Notes: generated by a model from the letters alone, not told the origin. A stretch of 64,000 nt of DNA from Eubacteriales bacterium (GCA_030536575.1 JAUNPS010000022.1:1-64000), one strand, 5' to 3'; positions 43,074-52,781 are shown, numbered from the stretch's first letter. Numbers and translations: made by a program.

Positions 43074-43859
43074 CTATTCGTAGTTCCGCGCAAGACGCGG
43101 ATTTCCTTCTCCGTCCTCCGCCAATGTGTTCCAGTATTCTTCCACAATGCACACGGTTTCCGGTATGGAAACACGGATCAGCTCCAAAAGCTCCCGTGTG
43201 CTTGTCTCACAGCGTTTACAGCGGTTTTTCCGCATGATGTGCCCCTGCAGGGAATCGTAGCATCCCAGCAGCTTTAACACGCCCAGGATCAGATCCCGTT
43301 TCATCTGAACGCGGCATACCATAATGCCGGTCAGGGATTTCATCGAGCAAAGGGCCGTCGTCACCTGTTTCTCGCTCACCCGCCCGCCAAAGACGGCGGC
43401 AATCTTCCGGCTCAGTTCCGGCGTGGGGCGCACAAAGGCAGCCGGATGATAGGTAAAGGGGTTCTTCCCGGTTTTCTCCATCAGAACGCGGTCCAGATCG
43501 GTCTCAATCTCGTCGTGGCCTGCCCCGGTCTTCTTCTGATATTTCGCAATGTAGGGATGGCAGGTGCTGTCCAGCATAAAATGACAGAGAAATCCCAGCA
43601 CGTAGGCGGCAGTTTCCTCGTCTTCGCGGGCCAGTTTTCTGCAGTTTTGGAAAAAGGCGTCCGCGGGTTCCTGGTGCATCCGGTATCCCAGCCCGTTTAC
43701 CTCATTTTTAGAAAAGACCTGATAATAAAACAGGATATCGGGGCCGTGCAGGCCGATCCGGTATGCCTGCTCATTCCTTCCCAGAAGCTCTTGCAGGTCT
43801 TCCGGAAGCTTCTGGCAGACCTGTTTTCCAAACAGGTCATGGGTAAAGGTTGTCGGCAT
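43074..43859 (-). CDS. Zinc-dependent phospholipase C family protein
   Basis: The 261-residue protein starts MPTTFTHDLFGKQV and keeps His/Asp motifs of the family (GLHGPDILFYY, MHQEPADAFF, GFLCHFMLDSTCHPYI). It has no signal peptide, so it probably acts in the cytoplasm, and the real substrate is unknown. The ATG at 43859 follows GGGGG. It lies between scpB and the carboxypeptidase on the same strand. Confidence 0.82.
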   Translation of the reverse strand: MPTTFTHDLFGKQVCQKLPEDLQELLGRNEQAYRIGLHGPDILFYYQVFSKNEVNGLGYRMHQEPADAFFQNCRKLAREDEETAAYVLGFLCHFMLDSTCHPYIAKYQKKTGAGHDEIETDLDRVLMEKTGKNPFTYHPAAFVRPTPELSRKIAAVFGGRVSEKQVTTALCSMKSLTGIMVCRVQMKRDLILGVLKLLGCYDSLQGHIMRKNRCKRCETSTRELLELIRVSIPETVCIVEEYWNTLAEDGEGNPRLARNYE

Positions 43860-43876
43860 AATCAAACCCCCGTTTC

Positions 43877-44446
43877 TTAGATATTCAGCCGAAGCTGAAC
43901 TTCTTCTTCGGCCTGGGCCTTGAAGTCTTCGATCTGAACCGGGCTCAGGGCGGGGAGTTCTTCCAGGGACTGGACGCCGAAGTTTCGCAGGAATTCTTCG
44001 GTGGTTCCTAAAAGGATCGGCCGTCCGGGTGCGTCCAGACGTCCAAGTTCGGTGACCAGGTTGTATTCGATCAGTTTATTGATGGCGTGGTCGCTTTTGA
44101 CGCCGCGTATTTTTTCGATTTCGGATTTGGTGATGGGCTGTTTGTAGGCGATGATCGACAGGGTTTCCATGGCGACGTCGCTTAAAACCAGCTTTTTAGG
44201 CTGTTTGGCCACTTTGATCAGATAATCGTAGTATTCGGTTTTGGTGCAGAGCTGAAACGCGTGCTCCAGTTCGATGATGCGGATGCCGCGGTCTTCCTGC
44301 TGGTATTTGTCCATCATGTTGTGTATCAGTTTTGTGGTAGTTTCCGTGTCGTGGCCGATGGCTTTTGCGATCTTTTCCACTTCGACGGAATCGCCCATGG
44401 CGAAGAGGATGGCCTCTATCGCGCCTTCCAGTTTTTTTATTTCCAC
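43877..44446 (-). CDS. scpB: Segregation and condensation protein B
   Basis: ScpB forms with ScpA and SMC the condensin that organises chromosomes. The 189 residues have two winged-helix domains (LEGAIEAILFAMGDSVEVEK, LSIIAYKQPITKSEIEKIRG, LLGTTEEFLRNFG). It starts at GTG with AGAGGGG upstream, right after the scpA stop. Confidence 0.95.
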   Translation of the reverse strand: MEIKKLEGAIEAILFAMGDSVEVEKIAKAIGHDTETTTKLIHNMMDKYQQEDRGIRIIELEHAFQLCTKTEYYDYLIKVAKQPKKLVLSDVAMETLSIIAYKQPITKSEIEKIRGVKSDHAINKLIEYNLVTELGRLDAPGRPILLGTTEEFLRNFGVQSLEELPALSPVQIEDFKAQAEEEVQLRLNI

Positions 44447-44447
44447 G

Positions 44448-45242
44448 CTATGCCCCTCTTCCTTCTTCTGTTCCTGCCGGTTTTCCGGCTTCTTTGGGCG
44501 GTTCTTCCGCCTGAATATAAATGTCCGCGAAAATGTCGTCCTGGCGGATGCTGACCTTTCCCATTTTCATCAGCTCCAGGATGACGAGAAAGGAGATGAT
44601 GGTGTACATTTTCGTCCGGCGTCCGGTGAGCAGATCTGCGAAGCGGCAGGTTTTGTGCTCTTGGATGTAGGATTCCACGTATTCCCAGGTCGCGTCCATG
44701 TCGACTTCTTCTTTTTCCAGGGTGCCGAAGGTGCTGCGGATGGGATCGATCCGGTCTTCCTGACGGCGCAGGAGGGTCTTGTAGAGCTGGTAGAGCTTCG
44801 CGAGGGTCATGCCGTCTAAGAGTTCCGAAACGTTCACTTCCGGGCGGTATTTTTCCACTTCCGGGGGCAGGGTTGCCGGTTTGTACATGGCAAGGGCGGC
44901 GTCTTCCTGCTTTTCGCGCAGTTCGTAGGACATGTATTTGTACATTTTGTATTCCAGGAGTTTTTCGACGAGTTCCTGGCGGGGGTCTTCTTCTTCGCCC
45001 TCTTCGTTCACTTCTTTGGGGAGAAGCATGCGGGACTTGATGTCCAGGAGGGTGGCGGCCATGACGAGGAATTCGCTCATGATGTTTAAGTCCTGGCGTT
45101 TCATTTCCTGGATGTATTCCAGGTATTGGTTTGTGATTTCTACGATTGGGATGTCGTAGATGTTTACTTTGTTTTTGTCGATGAGATGCAGGAGAAGGTC
45201 CAGGGGGCCTTCGAAGGCATCGAGTTTGACTGGGATACCCAT
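44448..45242 (-). CDS. scpA: Segregation and condensation protein A
   Basis: The 264-residue kleisin bridges the SMC heads and starts VKLDAFEGPLDLLLHLIDKN, the family signature; the C-terminal winged helix ends at about residue 245. CGGAG precedes the ATG. First gene of scpA-scpB-phospholipase-like, possibly continuing to the carboxypeptidase. Confidence 0.95.
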   Translation of the reverse strand: MGIPVKLDAFEGPLDLLLHLIDKNKVNIYDIPIVEITNQYLEYIQEMKRQDLNIMSEFLVMAATLLDIKSRMLLPKEVNEEGEEEDPRQELVEKLLEYKMYKYMSYELREKQEDAALAMYKPATLPPEVEKYRPEVNVSELLDGMTLAKLYQLYKTLLRRQEDRIDPIRSTFGTLEKEEVDMDATWEYVESYIQEHKTCRFADLLTGRRTKMYTIISFLVILELMKMGKVSIRQDDIFADIYIQAEEPPKEAGKPAGTEEGRGA

Positions 45243-45287
45243 GGCGTGCTCCGGTGTGTGTTTAGTGTGTTCGTTGATGCTGGTTTT

Positions 45288-45316
45288 ATTTTAACCATTC
45301 TTTTGGGATTTGTAAA
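45288..45316 (-). promoter_or_regulatory. Promoter of scpA
   Basis: On the minus strand this is TTTACA, 17 bases, TAAAAT. Confidence 0.65.
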
Positions 45317-45356
45317 GTGGGGCGGAAAGGTTTCTGCCGCCAGGCGGCGTCCGCGC

Positions 45357-45648
45357 GTTACAGTTCACACATCGCCAGCCTTTCTAGTTTTTAACCACTG
45401 TAGTATAATCGAACGTCACCGTGCCGTCGAAAACCTTCCGGGGAACGGGGCAACGTCATCGTCAAACTTCCCCTAACTGCGACTAAGACGCTCATGAGAG
45501 CATTCGCGCCTAAGTCTTAGTAAGGGGCGATTTCGACTCTTCCTAAGTGCGCCCCTCGAAACACGTCCCCGTAAGCTTTCCGCCTTCCCGGTAACTGTAT
45601 ATAGTAAACTGGAAAATACCCAAAAGCTGGCAATGTGTGAACAGTAAC
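45357..45648. mobile_element. MITE-like hairpin element, type C
   Basis: This 292-bp non-coding element is bounded by inverted repeats of about 27 bases matching at about 24 positions (left GTTACAGTTCACACATCGCC; right, reversed, GTTACTGTTCACACATTGCC). An inner inverted repeat, ACTAAGAC/GTCTTAGT, lies near 45482-45530. The terminal GTTAC(A/T)GTTC is shared with the two smaller elements at 708 and 52875. It sits 16 bases past the metallophosphoesterase stop and just upstream of the scpA promoter. Confidence 0.7.
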
Positions 45649-45664
45649 CTGGCGGCCAGCGGCT

Positions 45665-46453
45665 TTATTCCAGCCGGATCACCGGAAGCTCCCTGGGATT
45701 GAGCAGACGCCACTTGATATCGTGGTCGCCAAGCCCGGCGCTCACAACCATCTGGCTGCTCCCAAGGCGGAATTTCCCCCGGTCATATTTCGGAAACAGG
45801 TGCATCTGGGGGCTTATGACGCCTCCCAGAATCGGAAGGCGGATATAGCCTCCATGCAGATGCCCGGAAAGCACAAGATCCGCGCCCCATTTCGCATAGA
45901 CCGGAAAATCCATCGGATTATGCGCAATCAAAAGGCTGAAAACCTCCGGGGACGACGGCTCCAACAGCCCGTTCATCTCTTCTTCCGTCAGCTTCACCGC
46001 CCCAACCCTCCGGTAATGCGGCTGGCCGATTTCCAGCCCCGCGATCTCCATTGGAAGCCCCTTCACCCGGATCCGCTTCCGCCTGTTGACCAGATAATGC
46101 ACCCCCCAGTCCTTCAGCTCCCTCCGGTAATTCCGGTAGCTCTCCCGCTCCTTTGGTGTATCCCGAATCCGGCTTTCATGGTTTCCATTCACGCAGTAAA
46201 CCGGGAAATCCTCCGCCAGGCTGCGCAGCAGCGCAAGAGCCGCCTCCGGCTCCTCTCCCAGCGTCACCAGATCCCCCGCACTGACAACCAGATCAGGCTT
46301 CTGCCTGCGGATTTCCTCCACAAGCAGCTTCTGTTCCTGTCCATACCAGGTTCCATGCAAGTCGCTTAACAGCACAACCTTAATCGGCCCGCACCCCTGG
46401 AATCGTTTCTGATCCATCGAAATCCGGTAATCCCGGACAATAAAGTTCCTCAT
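45665..46453 (-). CDS. Metallophosphoesterase
   Basis: The 262-residue calcineurin-like enzyme has the metal motifs LLSDLHG, SAGDLVTLG, VNGNHES, IAHNPMD and LSGHLHGGYI. It is similar to YkuE/YaeI-type phosphodiesterases but lacks a signal or membrane anchor. The ATG overlaps the stop of the carboxypeptidase encoded upstream by 4 bases. Confidence 0.9.
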   Translation of the reverse strand: MRNFIVRDYRISMDQKRFQGCGPIKVVLLSDLHGTWYGQEQKLLVEEIRRQKPDLVVSAGDLVTLGEEPEAALALLRSLAEDFPVYCVNGNHESRIRDTPKERESYRNYRRELKDWGVHYLVNRRKRIRVKGLPMEIAGLEIGQPHYRRVGAVKLTEEEMNGLLEPSSPEVFSLLIAHNPMDFPVYAKWGADLVLSGHLHGGYIRLPILGGVISPQMHLFPKYDRGKFRLGSSQMVVSAGLGDHDIKWRLLNPRELPVIRLE

Positions 46454-47655
46454 ACCTCACCCGCTTTTTCTGTGATTTTTTCCTTATCATAACACATCTT
46501 GCGGCAGCTGTCCCATGCTTTTTTCAGATAGTGCAGGAAATCCGCCTCCTCCACGCTTTCCGCCGCCAGAATCTTCACCCGGCCGATCTCCTTCCCATTC
46601 AGGCTGTAGACGGCTTCTCCAAGAATGTCCCCTTCCTGGATCGGCGCTTTCACCGTTTCGGCCGTCTGAATCTCTTTCTGAATTCCGGTCAGATCCTGGC
46701 TCGCCGTATCCAGATACTGGAACGGGCCTTCATAGCGGCAGGCCACCTGATCGAGAATTCCCCGCGACACCGGGATATCTGCCGGATTCTCCACATTTTC
46801 GTCGGTATACATCCGGCATTTTCCAAAGCCGTAGTTTAACAGAGAAGCCGCATTGGCAAAACGTGTCTTGGAATCCGGCGCTGCCAGGATAACGGCAATC
46901 AGTTCGATCTCATCCCGCTTTGCAGTCGCGGAAAGGCAGTATTTTGCCTTGCTTGTGCTGCCCGTTTTCAGCCCCAGGCAGCCGTCATAGCTTCGCAGCA
47001 ATTTATTCGTATTCGTCAGGCCGAATTCGCTGCTCCCCTGTCTGGTCACATGGGTAATGTTCTCCATCCAGATCGTCGAATATTGATAAATTTCCGGGAA
47101 ACGCGTGATCAGTTCTCTGGACATGATGGCGATATCCCGCGCCGACGTGTAGTGCTCCTCGTCTTCCGTCAGGCCGCAGCAGTCCACGAAATGAGTATTT
47201 TCCATCCCAAGGCTCTTTGCCTTCTCATTCATCCTGGACACGAATTCCGCCTCGGTTCCGGCCAGGTGCTCTGCCATGGCGACGGCCGCATCATTCCCGG
47301 ACGCCACCACAATGCATTTAATCAGCGTTTCGACGGACTGCTTTTCCCCTTCTTCCAGAAAGACCTGGGAACCTCCCATCGATTTCGCATGGGCGCTGGT
47401 AACGACCTCGTCCGTCAACTGCACCCTTCCCTCTTCCAATGCCTCGAAGATCAGCAGAAGGGTCATAATTTTCGTCACGCTGGCCGGGCTGCGCCGCTCG
47501 TCGGCCGCCTTTTCATACAGCACCGTTCCCGTGGCCGCTTCCATCAAAATGGCGCTTGGCGCTTCCAAAGCCAGGCTGTCCTCTTCGGCCTGCACATACA
47601 GGCAATGGCCGAACAGCAGGCAGAGCGCCACCGCAAGACTCGTCAGTTTTTTCAT
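46450..47655 (-). CDS. D-alanyl-D-alanine carboxypeptidase, second copy
   Basis: The 401-residue PBP5-like enzyme has a signal peptide, PASVTKIM (SxxK), VVASGNDAAVAMAE (SxN) and LKTGSTSKAKYC (KTG), then a PBP5 C-terminal domain. The C-terminus has basic and aromatic residues but no strong membrane helix. The SGN motif is canonical, unlike the SHN of the copy at 41818. It is coupled to the metallophosphoesterase. Confidence 0.93.
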   Translation of the reverse strand: MKKLTSLAVALCLLFGHCLYVQAEEDSLALEAPSAILMEAATGTVLYEKAADERRSPASVTKIMTLLLIFEALEEGRVQLTDEVVTSAHAKSMGGSQVFLEEGEKQSVETLIKCIVVASGNDAAVAMAEHLAGTEAEFVSRMNEKAKSLGMENTHFVDCCGLTEDEEHYTSARDIAIMSRELITRFPEIYQYSTIWMENITHVTRQGSSEFGLTNTNKLLRSYDGCLGLKTGSTSKAKYCLSATAKRDEIELIAVILAAPDSKTRFANAASLLNYGFGKCRMYTDENVENPADIPVSRGILDQVACRYEGPFQYLDTASQDLTGIQKEIQTAETVKAPIQEGDILGEAVYSLNGKEIGRVKILAAESVEEADFLHYLKKAWDSCRKMCYDKEKITEKAGEV

Positions 47656-47703
47656 AAAAATACCGCCTCTGGTCCCATTATCTAATTATGTATAATCGGA
47701 CCT

Positions 47704-48306
47704 TCAGCGGTTTATGATTCTTTTACGGAACTCTCTGGCCTTTTCGGGGGCTTCCGGATGCCTGGCAAACAGGACGTGGGCGCCAAAATCCGCCAGATAA
47801 TAGAGAATCAATGCGGCACACAGCCGATATCCCAGCCATTTCGGGTAGAGGTCTGTCACATAGGCGATGCCGCGCTGCAGGAAATAAAACATCACGACAG
47901 TATAAACGCCCCACGCAAGGGTACTCTCCAGACAGATGATCCCCCGGTAATTAAAGGGCTTGTCATGATAATCCCACCACACTTCTCCGAAAAAATGCTG
48001 CATCAGATGCGCAACCAGAAATTCGAACGTGGTAGCGAGGATCGCTCCTGCGAAGTATAAAACCAGCGCATTTCCCTCGAAGGGCTGCAGCAGATAGTAA
48101 ACGCCCAGCGCGCCAAATCCGTAGATCGGGCAGATCGGCCCGAAAATAAAGCCGCGGTTCACCCAGTGTCCGGCGCAGAGCGACATGTAGATGGACTCCA
48201 CGATCCATCCCAGAATGCTGTAGGCGAAAAACCACTGGAGCAGATGGTACAGGTCTGTGCCGGTTCCGTAAACGGCTGCCTCCCAGGGCAGCAGATTCCA
48301 GGGCAT
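47704..48306 (-). CDS. Putative ABC transporter permease (CmpB family) membrane protein
   Basis: The 200-residue protein has five or six membrane segments and the family start YHLLQWFFAYSILGWIVESI, with NRGFIFGPICPIYGFGA and WWDYHDKPFNYRGIICLEST. The family is called ABC_trans_CmpB, but no ATPase is nearby and transport is unproven. The start at 48306 has GAAGGAGG upstream; a longer frame would include the rpsU terminator. Confidence 0.85.
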   Translation of the reverse strand: MPWNLLPWEAAVYGTGTDLYHLLQWFFAYSILGWIVESIYMSLCAGHWVNRGFIFGPICPIYGFGALGVYYLLQPFEGNALVLYFAGAILATTFEFLVAHLMQHFFGEVWWDYHDKPFNYRGIICLESTLAWGVYTVVMFYFLQRGIAYVTDLYPKWLGYRLCAALILYYLADFGAHVLFARHPEAPEKAREFRKRIINR

Positions 48307-48330
48307 GGCTTGTCCTCCTTCTTTACGGTG

Positions 48331-48366
48331 AAAGAAAGCCCCTGAAGGTTCTAGGATCAGGGGCTT
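48331..48366 (-). terminator. Terminator of rpsU
   Basis: AAGCCCCTGA pairs with TCAGGGGCTT; the minus-strand tail is TCTTTC. Confidence 0.8.
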
Positions 48367-48378
48367 CATCTGCACATA

Positions 48379-48555
48379 TTAATTAAATTTACGTTTACGA
48401 GCAGCTTCGGATTTCTTTTTCCGTCTTACGCTTGGTTTTTCGTAATGTTCTCTCTTACGAATCTCCTGCTGGATACCAGCCTTTGCGCAGTTTCTTTTGA
48501 AACGGCGTAATGCGCTGTCCAGTGTCTCGTTTTCTTTTACGATAACATTTGACAT
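48379..48555 (-). CDS. rpsU: Ribosomal protein S21
   Basis: This 58-residue basic protein of the small subunit starts [20 protein letters not shown] and ends with a lysine/arginine-rich tail ([15 protein letters not shown]). It is monocistronic, with its own strong promoter and terminator. GGAGG lies 13-14 bases before the ATG, slightly far. Confidence 0.96.
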   Translation of the reverse strand: MSNVIVKENETLDSALRRFKRNCAKAGIQQEIRKREHYEKPSVRRKKKSEAARKRKFN

Positions 48556-48633
48556 ACTTTCACACCTAACCTCCCTCCAGTTGTAGATTGTGCATAATAC
48601 AACTGTCTGGGTATTCTTATTGCACTAATAAAC

Positions 48634-48661
48634 ATTATAGCATATTTTTTTCGTTCGTCAA
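48634..48661 (-). promoter_or_regulatory. Promoter of rpsU
   Basis: On the minus strand this is TTGACG, 16 bases, TATAAT. Confidence 0.8.
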
Positions 48662-48718
48662 CCGTTTTCAGCAATGTTTTCGAACTTTTCTCAAAAAATT
48701 TGCCTTCGAATACCCGGC

Positions 48719-51358
48719 TCAGTGAAGCTGGCCTTCCAGTATCCCAGTCGCAGCCGCTACCGCCTCCGCGATTTTCTCCGGATTCTTTCCTCCGGCCTGG
48801 GCCATGTTCGGGCGTCCGCCGCCGCCGCCGCCGACAATGGCCGCAATGCCTTTGATCAGGTTCCCGGCATGGGCCCCTGCCTTCATCGCGCCGTCCGTGG
48901 CCATCGCCATCAGGCTGACCTTTCCGTCCTTCGCAGAAGCCAGCACAACCACGCCTTCTCCCAGCTTATTCTTCAGGTCGTCGCCCAGGTCACGCAAACC
49001 GTTCATGTCCACGCCTTCCACCTGTGCGGCCAGAAGCTTCACGCCTTTGATTTCCGTTACCTGGTTCATCACGTCGCCCAGAGCACCCTGTGCCAGTTTG
49101 CTCTTTAAGGATTCGTTTTCGCTGTGCAGGGTTTTCACTTCTGCCTGCAGGTGCGCTACTTTGTTTTCCAGTTCGGCCGGGGTGGTGCGAAGCATTGCAG
49201 AAACATGCTTCAGCTCCTCTTCCATTTCTTTATAATAGCGGAATACACCGTCACCGGTCAGCGCTTCGATTCTGCGCACGCCCGCTGCGATTCCAGCTTC
49301 GGAAACAATCTTAAACACCGTAATCGCTCCGGTATTCGCCACATGCGTACCGCCGCAGAGCTCTTTGGAGAAATCGCCCATGGAGACCACGCGGACTTCT
49401 TCGGAATATTTTTCGCCAAACAGAGCCATGGCTCCGGTCTTCTTCGCTTCTTCTATGTTCATGATCTGCGTTACAACCGGCAGGGATGCCTGAATCTCTT
49501 CATTCACCAGCGCCTCGGTCTTTTCGATCTCTTCCGGGGTCATCGGCGCGAAATGCGCGAAGTCAAAACGCAGCCTGTCCGGCGTTACCAGAGAGCCTTT
49601 CTGCTCTACGTGGGAGCCAAGAACGGTCTTTAACGCTTTCTGGAGCAGGTGGGTCGCGCTGTGGTTCTTACAGGTGTTCGCTCTTCCTTTCGGGCAGACT
49701 TCCAGCGTCACCACATCGCCGACTTTAAACATGCCTTTCGTCACTTTTCCGACATGGCCGACCTTGCCACCTAAAAGCTTTATCGTCTCTTCCACTTCGA
49801 ATTCGGCATCTGCGGTGCGGATTACGCCTTTATCGCCTTCCTGGCCGCCCATGGTAGCATAAAACGGCGTCTCTTCTACGAAAATCGTCGCTTTCTCCCC
49901 GTCGGAAACGGCTTCGGTCACTTCAGTCTCGGTGGTCAGAACAGTCACTTTCGATTCATGCACCAGCCTGTCGTAGCCAACGAACACGCTGGTCACACTG
50001 GCATCAATGGAATCGTAAACGGTAGCGTCCGCACCCATGTAGTTCGTGGTCTCCCTGGCGGTACGCGCCTTCACGCGCTGCTCTTCCATAGAAGCCTTAA
50101 AGCCCGCTTCATCCACGCTGCATCCTTTTTCTTCCAGGATTTCTTTGGTCAGATCCAGCGGGAATCCGTAAGTATCGTACAGCATAAATGCATCTTTGCC
50201 GTCCAGAACCTTCTTTCCGGCAGCTTCCATCTCTGCTTCCATGCCTGCAAGAATGTTTAAGCCCTGGTCAATGGTCTTATTAAACTTCTCTTCTTCCTGA
50301 CTCAGTACCTTAAAGATAAAGCTCTGCTTCTCTTCCAGCTCCGGATAGCCGTCCTTGGAGCCTTCGATCACCGTTTCGCTGAGTTTGGAAAGGAATTGGC
50401 CCTGAATTCCCAGGAGGCGTCCGTGACGGGCCGCGCGGCGGATCAGGCGGCGCAGGACGTAACCTCTGCCTTCATTGGTCGGCATGATTCCGTCGGAAAT
50501 CATAAAGGTAGCGGAACGAATGTGGTCGGTAATCAGGCGGATGGAAACATCCTTGTCCGGATCGGCCTTATATTCTATGCCTGCAAATTCGCAGACTTTG
50601 TTCCGCAGGGCCTGAATGGTGTCCACATCAAAAATGGAGTCCACATCCTGTACCACAACGGCCAGACGTTCCAGTCCCATACCGGTATCAATATTTTTCT
50701 GAACCAGTTCGGTGTAATTTCCATTTCCATCGTTTTCGAACTGAGTAAACACATTGTTCCAGACTTCAATGTAGCGGTCGCAGTCACAGCCTACCGTACA
50801 GCCCGGCTTTCCGCAGCCGTATTTCTCGCCGCGGTCATAGTAAATTTCCGAGCAGGGGCCGCAGGGGCCTGCGCCGTGCTCCCAGAAATTGTCCTCTTTT
50901 CCGAAGCGGAAGATACGCTCCGGCGCAATGCCGATCTCTTTGTTCCAGATCTCAAACGCCTCGTCGTCATCCTCGTAAACGGACGGGTACAGGCGGTTCG
51001 GGTCCAGCCCGACCACTTCCGTCAGAAATTCCCAGGACCAGGAAATGGCCTCATGCTTGAAATAGTCCCCAAATGAAAAGTTTCCAAGCATTTCAAAAAA
51101 GGTGCCATGGCGCGCGGTCTTTCCCACGTTTTCAATATCGCCGGTACGGATGCACTTCTGACAGGTTGTCACCCGTCTTCTGGGCGGGATCTCCGCTCCG
51201 GTAAAATAGGGCTTTAACGGCGCCATGCCGGAATTGATCAGTAATAAGCTCTTGTCGTTGTGCGGAACAAGAGAGAAACTTTTCATCGCCAGATGTCCCT
51301 TGCTCTCAAAGAATTCCAGAAACATCTTACGAAGTTCATTTACGCCATACGTTTTCAC
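48719..51358 (-). CDS. alaS: Alanyl-tRNA synthetase
   Basis: The 879-residue enzyme has the class II catalytic core at the N-terminus (GMAPLKPYFTG, KCIRTGDIENVG), the tRNA-binding helical domain, an editing domain with HSATHLL and CGGTHV (zinc ligands) and a C-Ala domain rich in glycine (VGGGGGGRPNMAQAGG). It starts at GTG with GGAGG upstream. No T-box leader precedes it; instead a small membrane-protein gene lies directly upstream. Confidence 0.97.
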   Translation of the reverse strand: MKTYGVNELRKMFLEFFESKGHLAMKSFSLVPHNDKSLLLINSGMAPLKPYFTGAEIPPRRRVTTCQKCIRTGDIENVGKTARHGTFFEMLGNFSFGDYFKHEAISWSWEFLTEVVGLDPNRLYPSVYEDDDEAFEIWNKEIGIAPERIFRFGKEDNFWEHGAGPCGPCSEIYYDRGEKYGCGKPGCTVGCDCDRYIEVWNNVFTQFENDGNGNYTELVQKNIDTGMGLERLAVVVQDVDSIFDVDTIQALRNKVCEFAGIEYKADPDKDVSIRLITDHIRSATFMISDGIMPTNEGRGYVLRRLIRRAARHGRLLGIQGQFLSKLSETVIEGSKDGYPELEEKQSFIFKVLSQEEEKFNKTIDQGLNILAGMEAEMEAAGKKVLDGKDAFMLYDTYGFPLDLTKEILEEKGCSVDEAGFKASMEEQRVKARTARETTNYMGADATVYDSIDASVTSVFVGYDRLVHESKVTVLTTETEVTEAVSDGEKATIFVEETPFYATMGGQEGDKGVIRTADAEFEVEETIKLLGGKVGHVGKVTKGMFKVGDVVTLEVCPKGRANTCKNHSATHLLQKALKTVLGSHVEQKGSLVTPDRLRFDFAHFAPMTPEEIEKTEALVNEEIQASLPVVTQIMNIEEAKKTGAMALFGEKYSEEVRVVSMGDFSKELCGGTHVANTGAITVFKIVSEAGIAAGVRRIEALTGDGVFRYYKEMEEELKHVSAMLRTTPAELENKVAHLQAEVKTLHSENESLKSKLAQGALGDVMNQVTEIKGVKLLAAQVEGVDMNGLRDLGDDLKNKLGEGVVVLASAKDGKVSLMAMATDGAMKAGAHAGNLIKGIAAIVGGGGGGRPNMAQAGGKNPEKIAEAVAAATGILEGQLH

Positions 51359-51376
51359 GATTTTTCCTCCTGCGTG

Positions 51377-51520
51377 TTACTCATTTTTCTCCCCGGCAGC
51401 TTTATTCGCATCTTTTCGGTCGCGAAGCGTTTTTCCCAAAAAGATTCCCCCAACGCTCACAGTTGCCAGAAAAATCATTTTAACCAACATCGTTATAAAA
51501 TACGAAAATACTTCTCCCAT
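51377..51520 (-). CDS. Small single-pass membrane protein upstream of alaS
   Basis: The 47-residue peptide begins MGEVFSYFITMLVKMIFLAT, has one membrane helix to about residue 29 and a charged tail (GKTLRDRKDANKAAGEKNE). AAAGGAGG stands 8 bases before the ATG. It lies 28 bases after tyrS and 18 before alaS. Similar short Lachnospiraceae proteins with an ending GKxLRDRK are sometimes misannotated as vanadium nitrogenase; function is unknown. Confidence 0.75.
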   Translation of the reverse strand: MGEVFSYFITMLVKMIFLATVSVGGIFLGKTLRDRKDANKAAGEKNE

Positions 51521-51548
51521 AAGTGAAGCCTCCTTTTCCAGGTATGCA

Positions 51549-52781
51549 TTACTCTGTTTTTATCTGATGATATCCTTTTTTTCCTTTTTTAATCAGGAGC
51601 ACGCCGTCCGCGTCGAAATCTGCGGTGGTAAAGACTCTGGCGAAATCCGTAACTTTTTCTTCATTCACGGTCACGCCGCCCTGGGTGATCAGCCGGCGGG
51701 CTTCGGAACGGTTTTTGGCAAGTTTCGTGTCTACCAGGAGCGTGATCAGATCTTTTCCGGCGTCCAGCTCTGCCTGCGGGTAGGTGGTGGTGGGAACATC
51801 TTCGGATTTTCCGCCGTGGACGAACAGGGTTCTGGCGGCATCCTGGGCTTTCTTCGCCTCTTCTTCCCCGTGGACAATCTTGGTGATCTCGTAGGCCAGC
51901 ACTTCTTTCGCCTGGTTAATCTCGGCGCCTTCCAGCGCGCCCAGCCTGCGGACTTCGTCCATCGGGAGGAAGGTCAGAAGGGCAAGGCATTCTTCGACTT
52001 TGACGTCTTCGATGTTCCGCCAGTATTGGTAGAACTCGTAAGGGGTAGTCTTTTCCGGATCCAGCCATACGGCGCCTTTCATGGTTTTGCCCATTTTAAT
52101 GCCTTCGCTGGTGGTCAGAAGCTTGAAGGTCAGGCCGTAGGCGGGCTTCTGCTCTTTTCTGCGGATCAGCTCCACGCCGCCGATGATGTTCGACCACTGG
52201 TCGTTTCCGCCCATTTCCAGCTTACAGTCGTACATCTGGTGCAGTTTCCAGAAGTCGTAGGACTGCATGATCATATAGTTAAACTCGAAAAAGGTGAGGC
52301 CTCTTTCCATGCGCTGTTTGTAGCATTCCGCGGTCAGCATGCGGTTTACGGAAAAGTGTACGCCGACTTCCCGCAAAAGGTCTACGTAGTTCAGATCCAG
52401 AAGCCAGTTCGCGTTATTTTCTACGATGGCTTTTCCGTCGGTGAAATCGATGAATTTGGAAAGCTGTTCGTAGAAGCGTTTGGCGTTGTGGTCAATGGTT
52501 TCTTTGGTCATCATGGTGCGCATGTCGGATTTTCCGCTGGGGTCGCCGATCATGGTGGTTCCGCCTCCTAAGAGGGCAATGGGACGGTGGCCGGCGTTCT
52601 GCATGTGTTTCATGGCCATGATGGTCAGGAAGTGGCCTGCGGTGAGGCTGTCGGCGGTGGCGTCGAAGCCGATGTAGAAGGTCACTTTTTCTTTTTCGAG
52701 TAGTTCCCGGATTTCTGCTTCGTTGGTGGCCTGTTCGATGAAGCCGCGCTCCAGCAGAGTATCGTATACATTCGTTGACAT
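51549..52781 (-). CDS. tyrS: Tyrosyl-tRNA synthetase
   Basis: The 410-residue class I enzyme has the HIGH-like motif DSLTAGH, the KMSKS-like motif [10 protein letters not shown], the tyrosine-binding region [20 protein letters not shown] and a C-terminal S4 RNA-binding domain ([20 protein letters not shown]). AGGAGG precedes the ATG. No T-box is visible upstream. The small gene and alaS follow closely and may be co-transcribed. Confidence 0.95.
   Translation of the reverse strand: MSTNVYDTLLERGFIEQATNEAEIRELLEKEKVTFYIGFDATADSLTAGHFLTIMAMKHMQNAGHRPIALLGGGTTMIGDPSGKSDMRTMMTKETIDHNAKRFYEQLSKFIDFTDGKAIVENNANWLLDLNYVDLLREVGVHFSVNRMLTAECYKQRMERGLTFFEFNYMIMQSYDFWKLHQMYDCKLEMGGNDQWSNIIGGVELIRRKEQKPAYGLTFKLLTTSEGIKMGKTMKGAVWLDPEKTTPYEFYQYWRNIEDVKVEECLALLTFLPMDEVRRLGALEGAEINQAKEVLAYEITKIVHGEEEAKKAQDAARTLFVHGGKSEDVPTTTYPQAELDAGKDLITLLVDTKLAKNRSEARRLITQGGVTVNEEKVTDFARVFTTADFDADGVLLIKKGKKGYHQIKTE

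Noticed and set aside
51225-52571. 448-residue plus-strand frame opposite tyrS and the alaS start
   Set aside because: It is antisense to well-conserved synthetase sequence and shows no family motifs.
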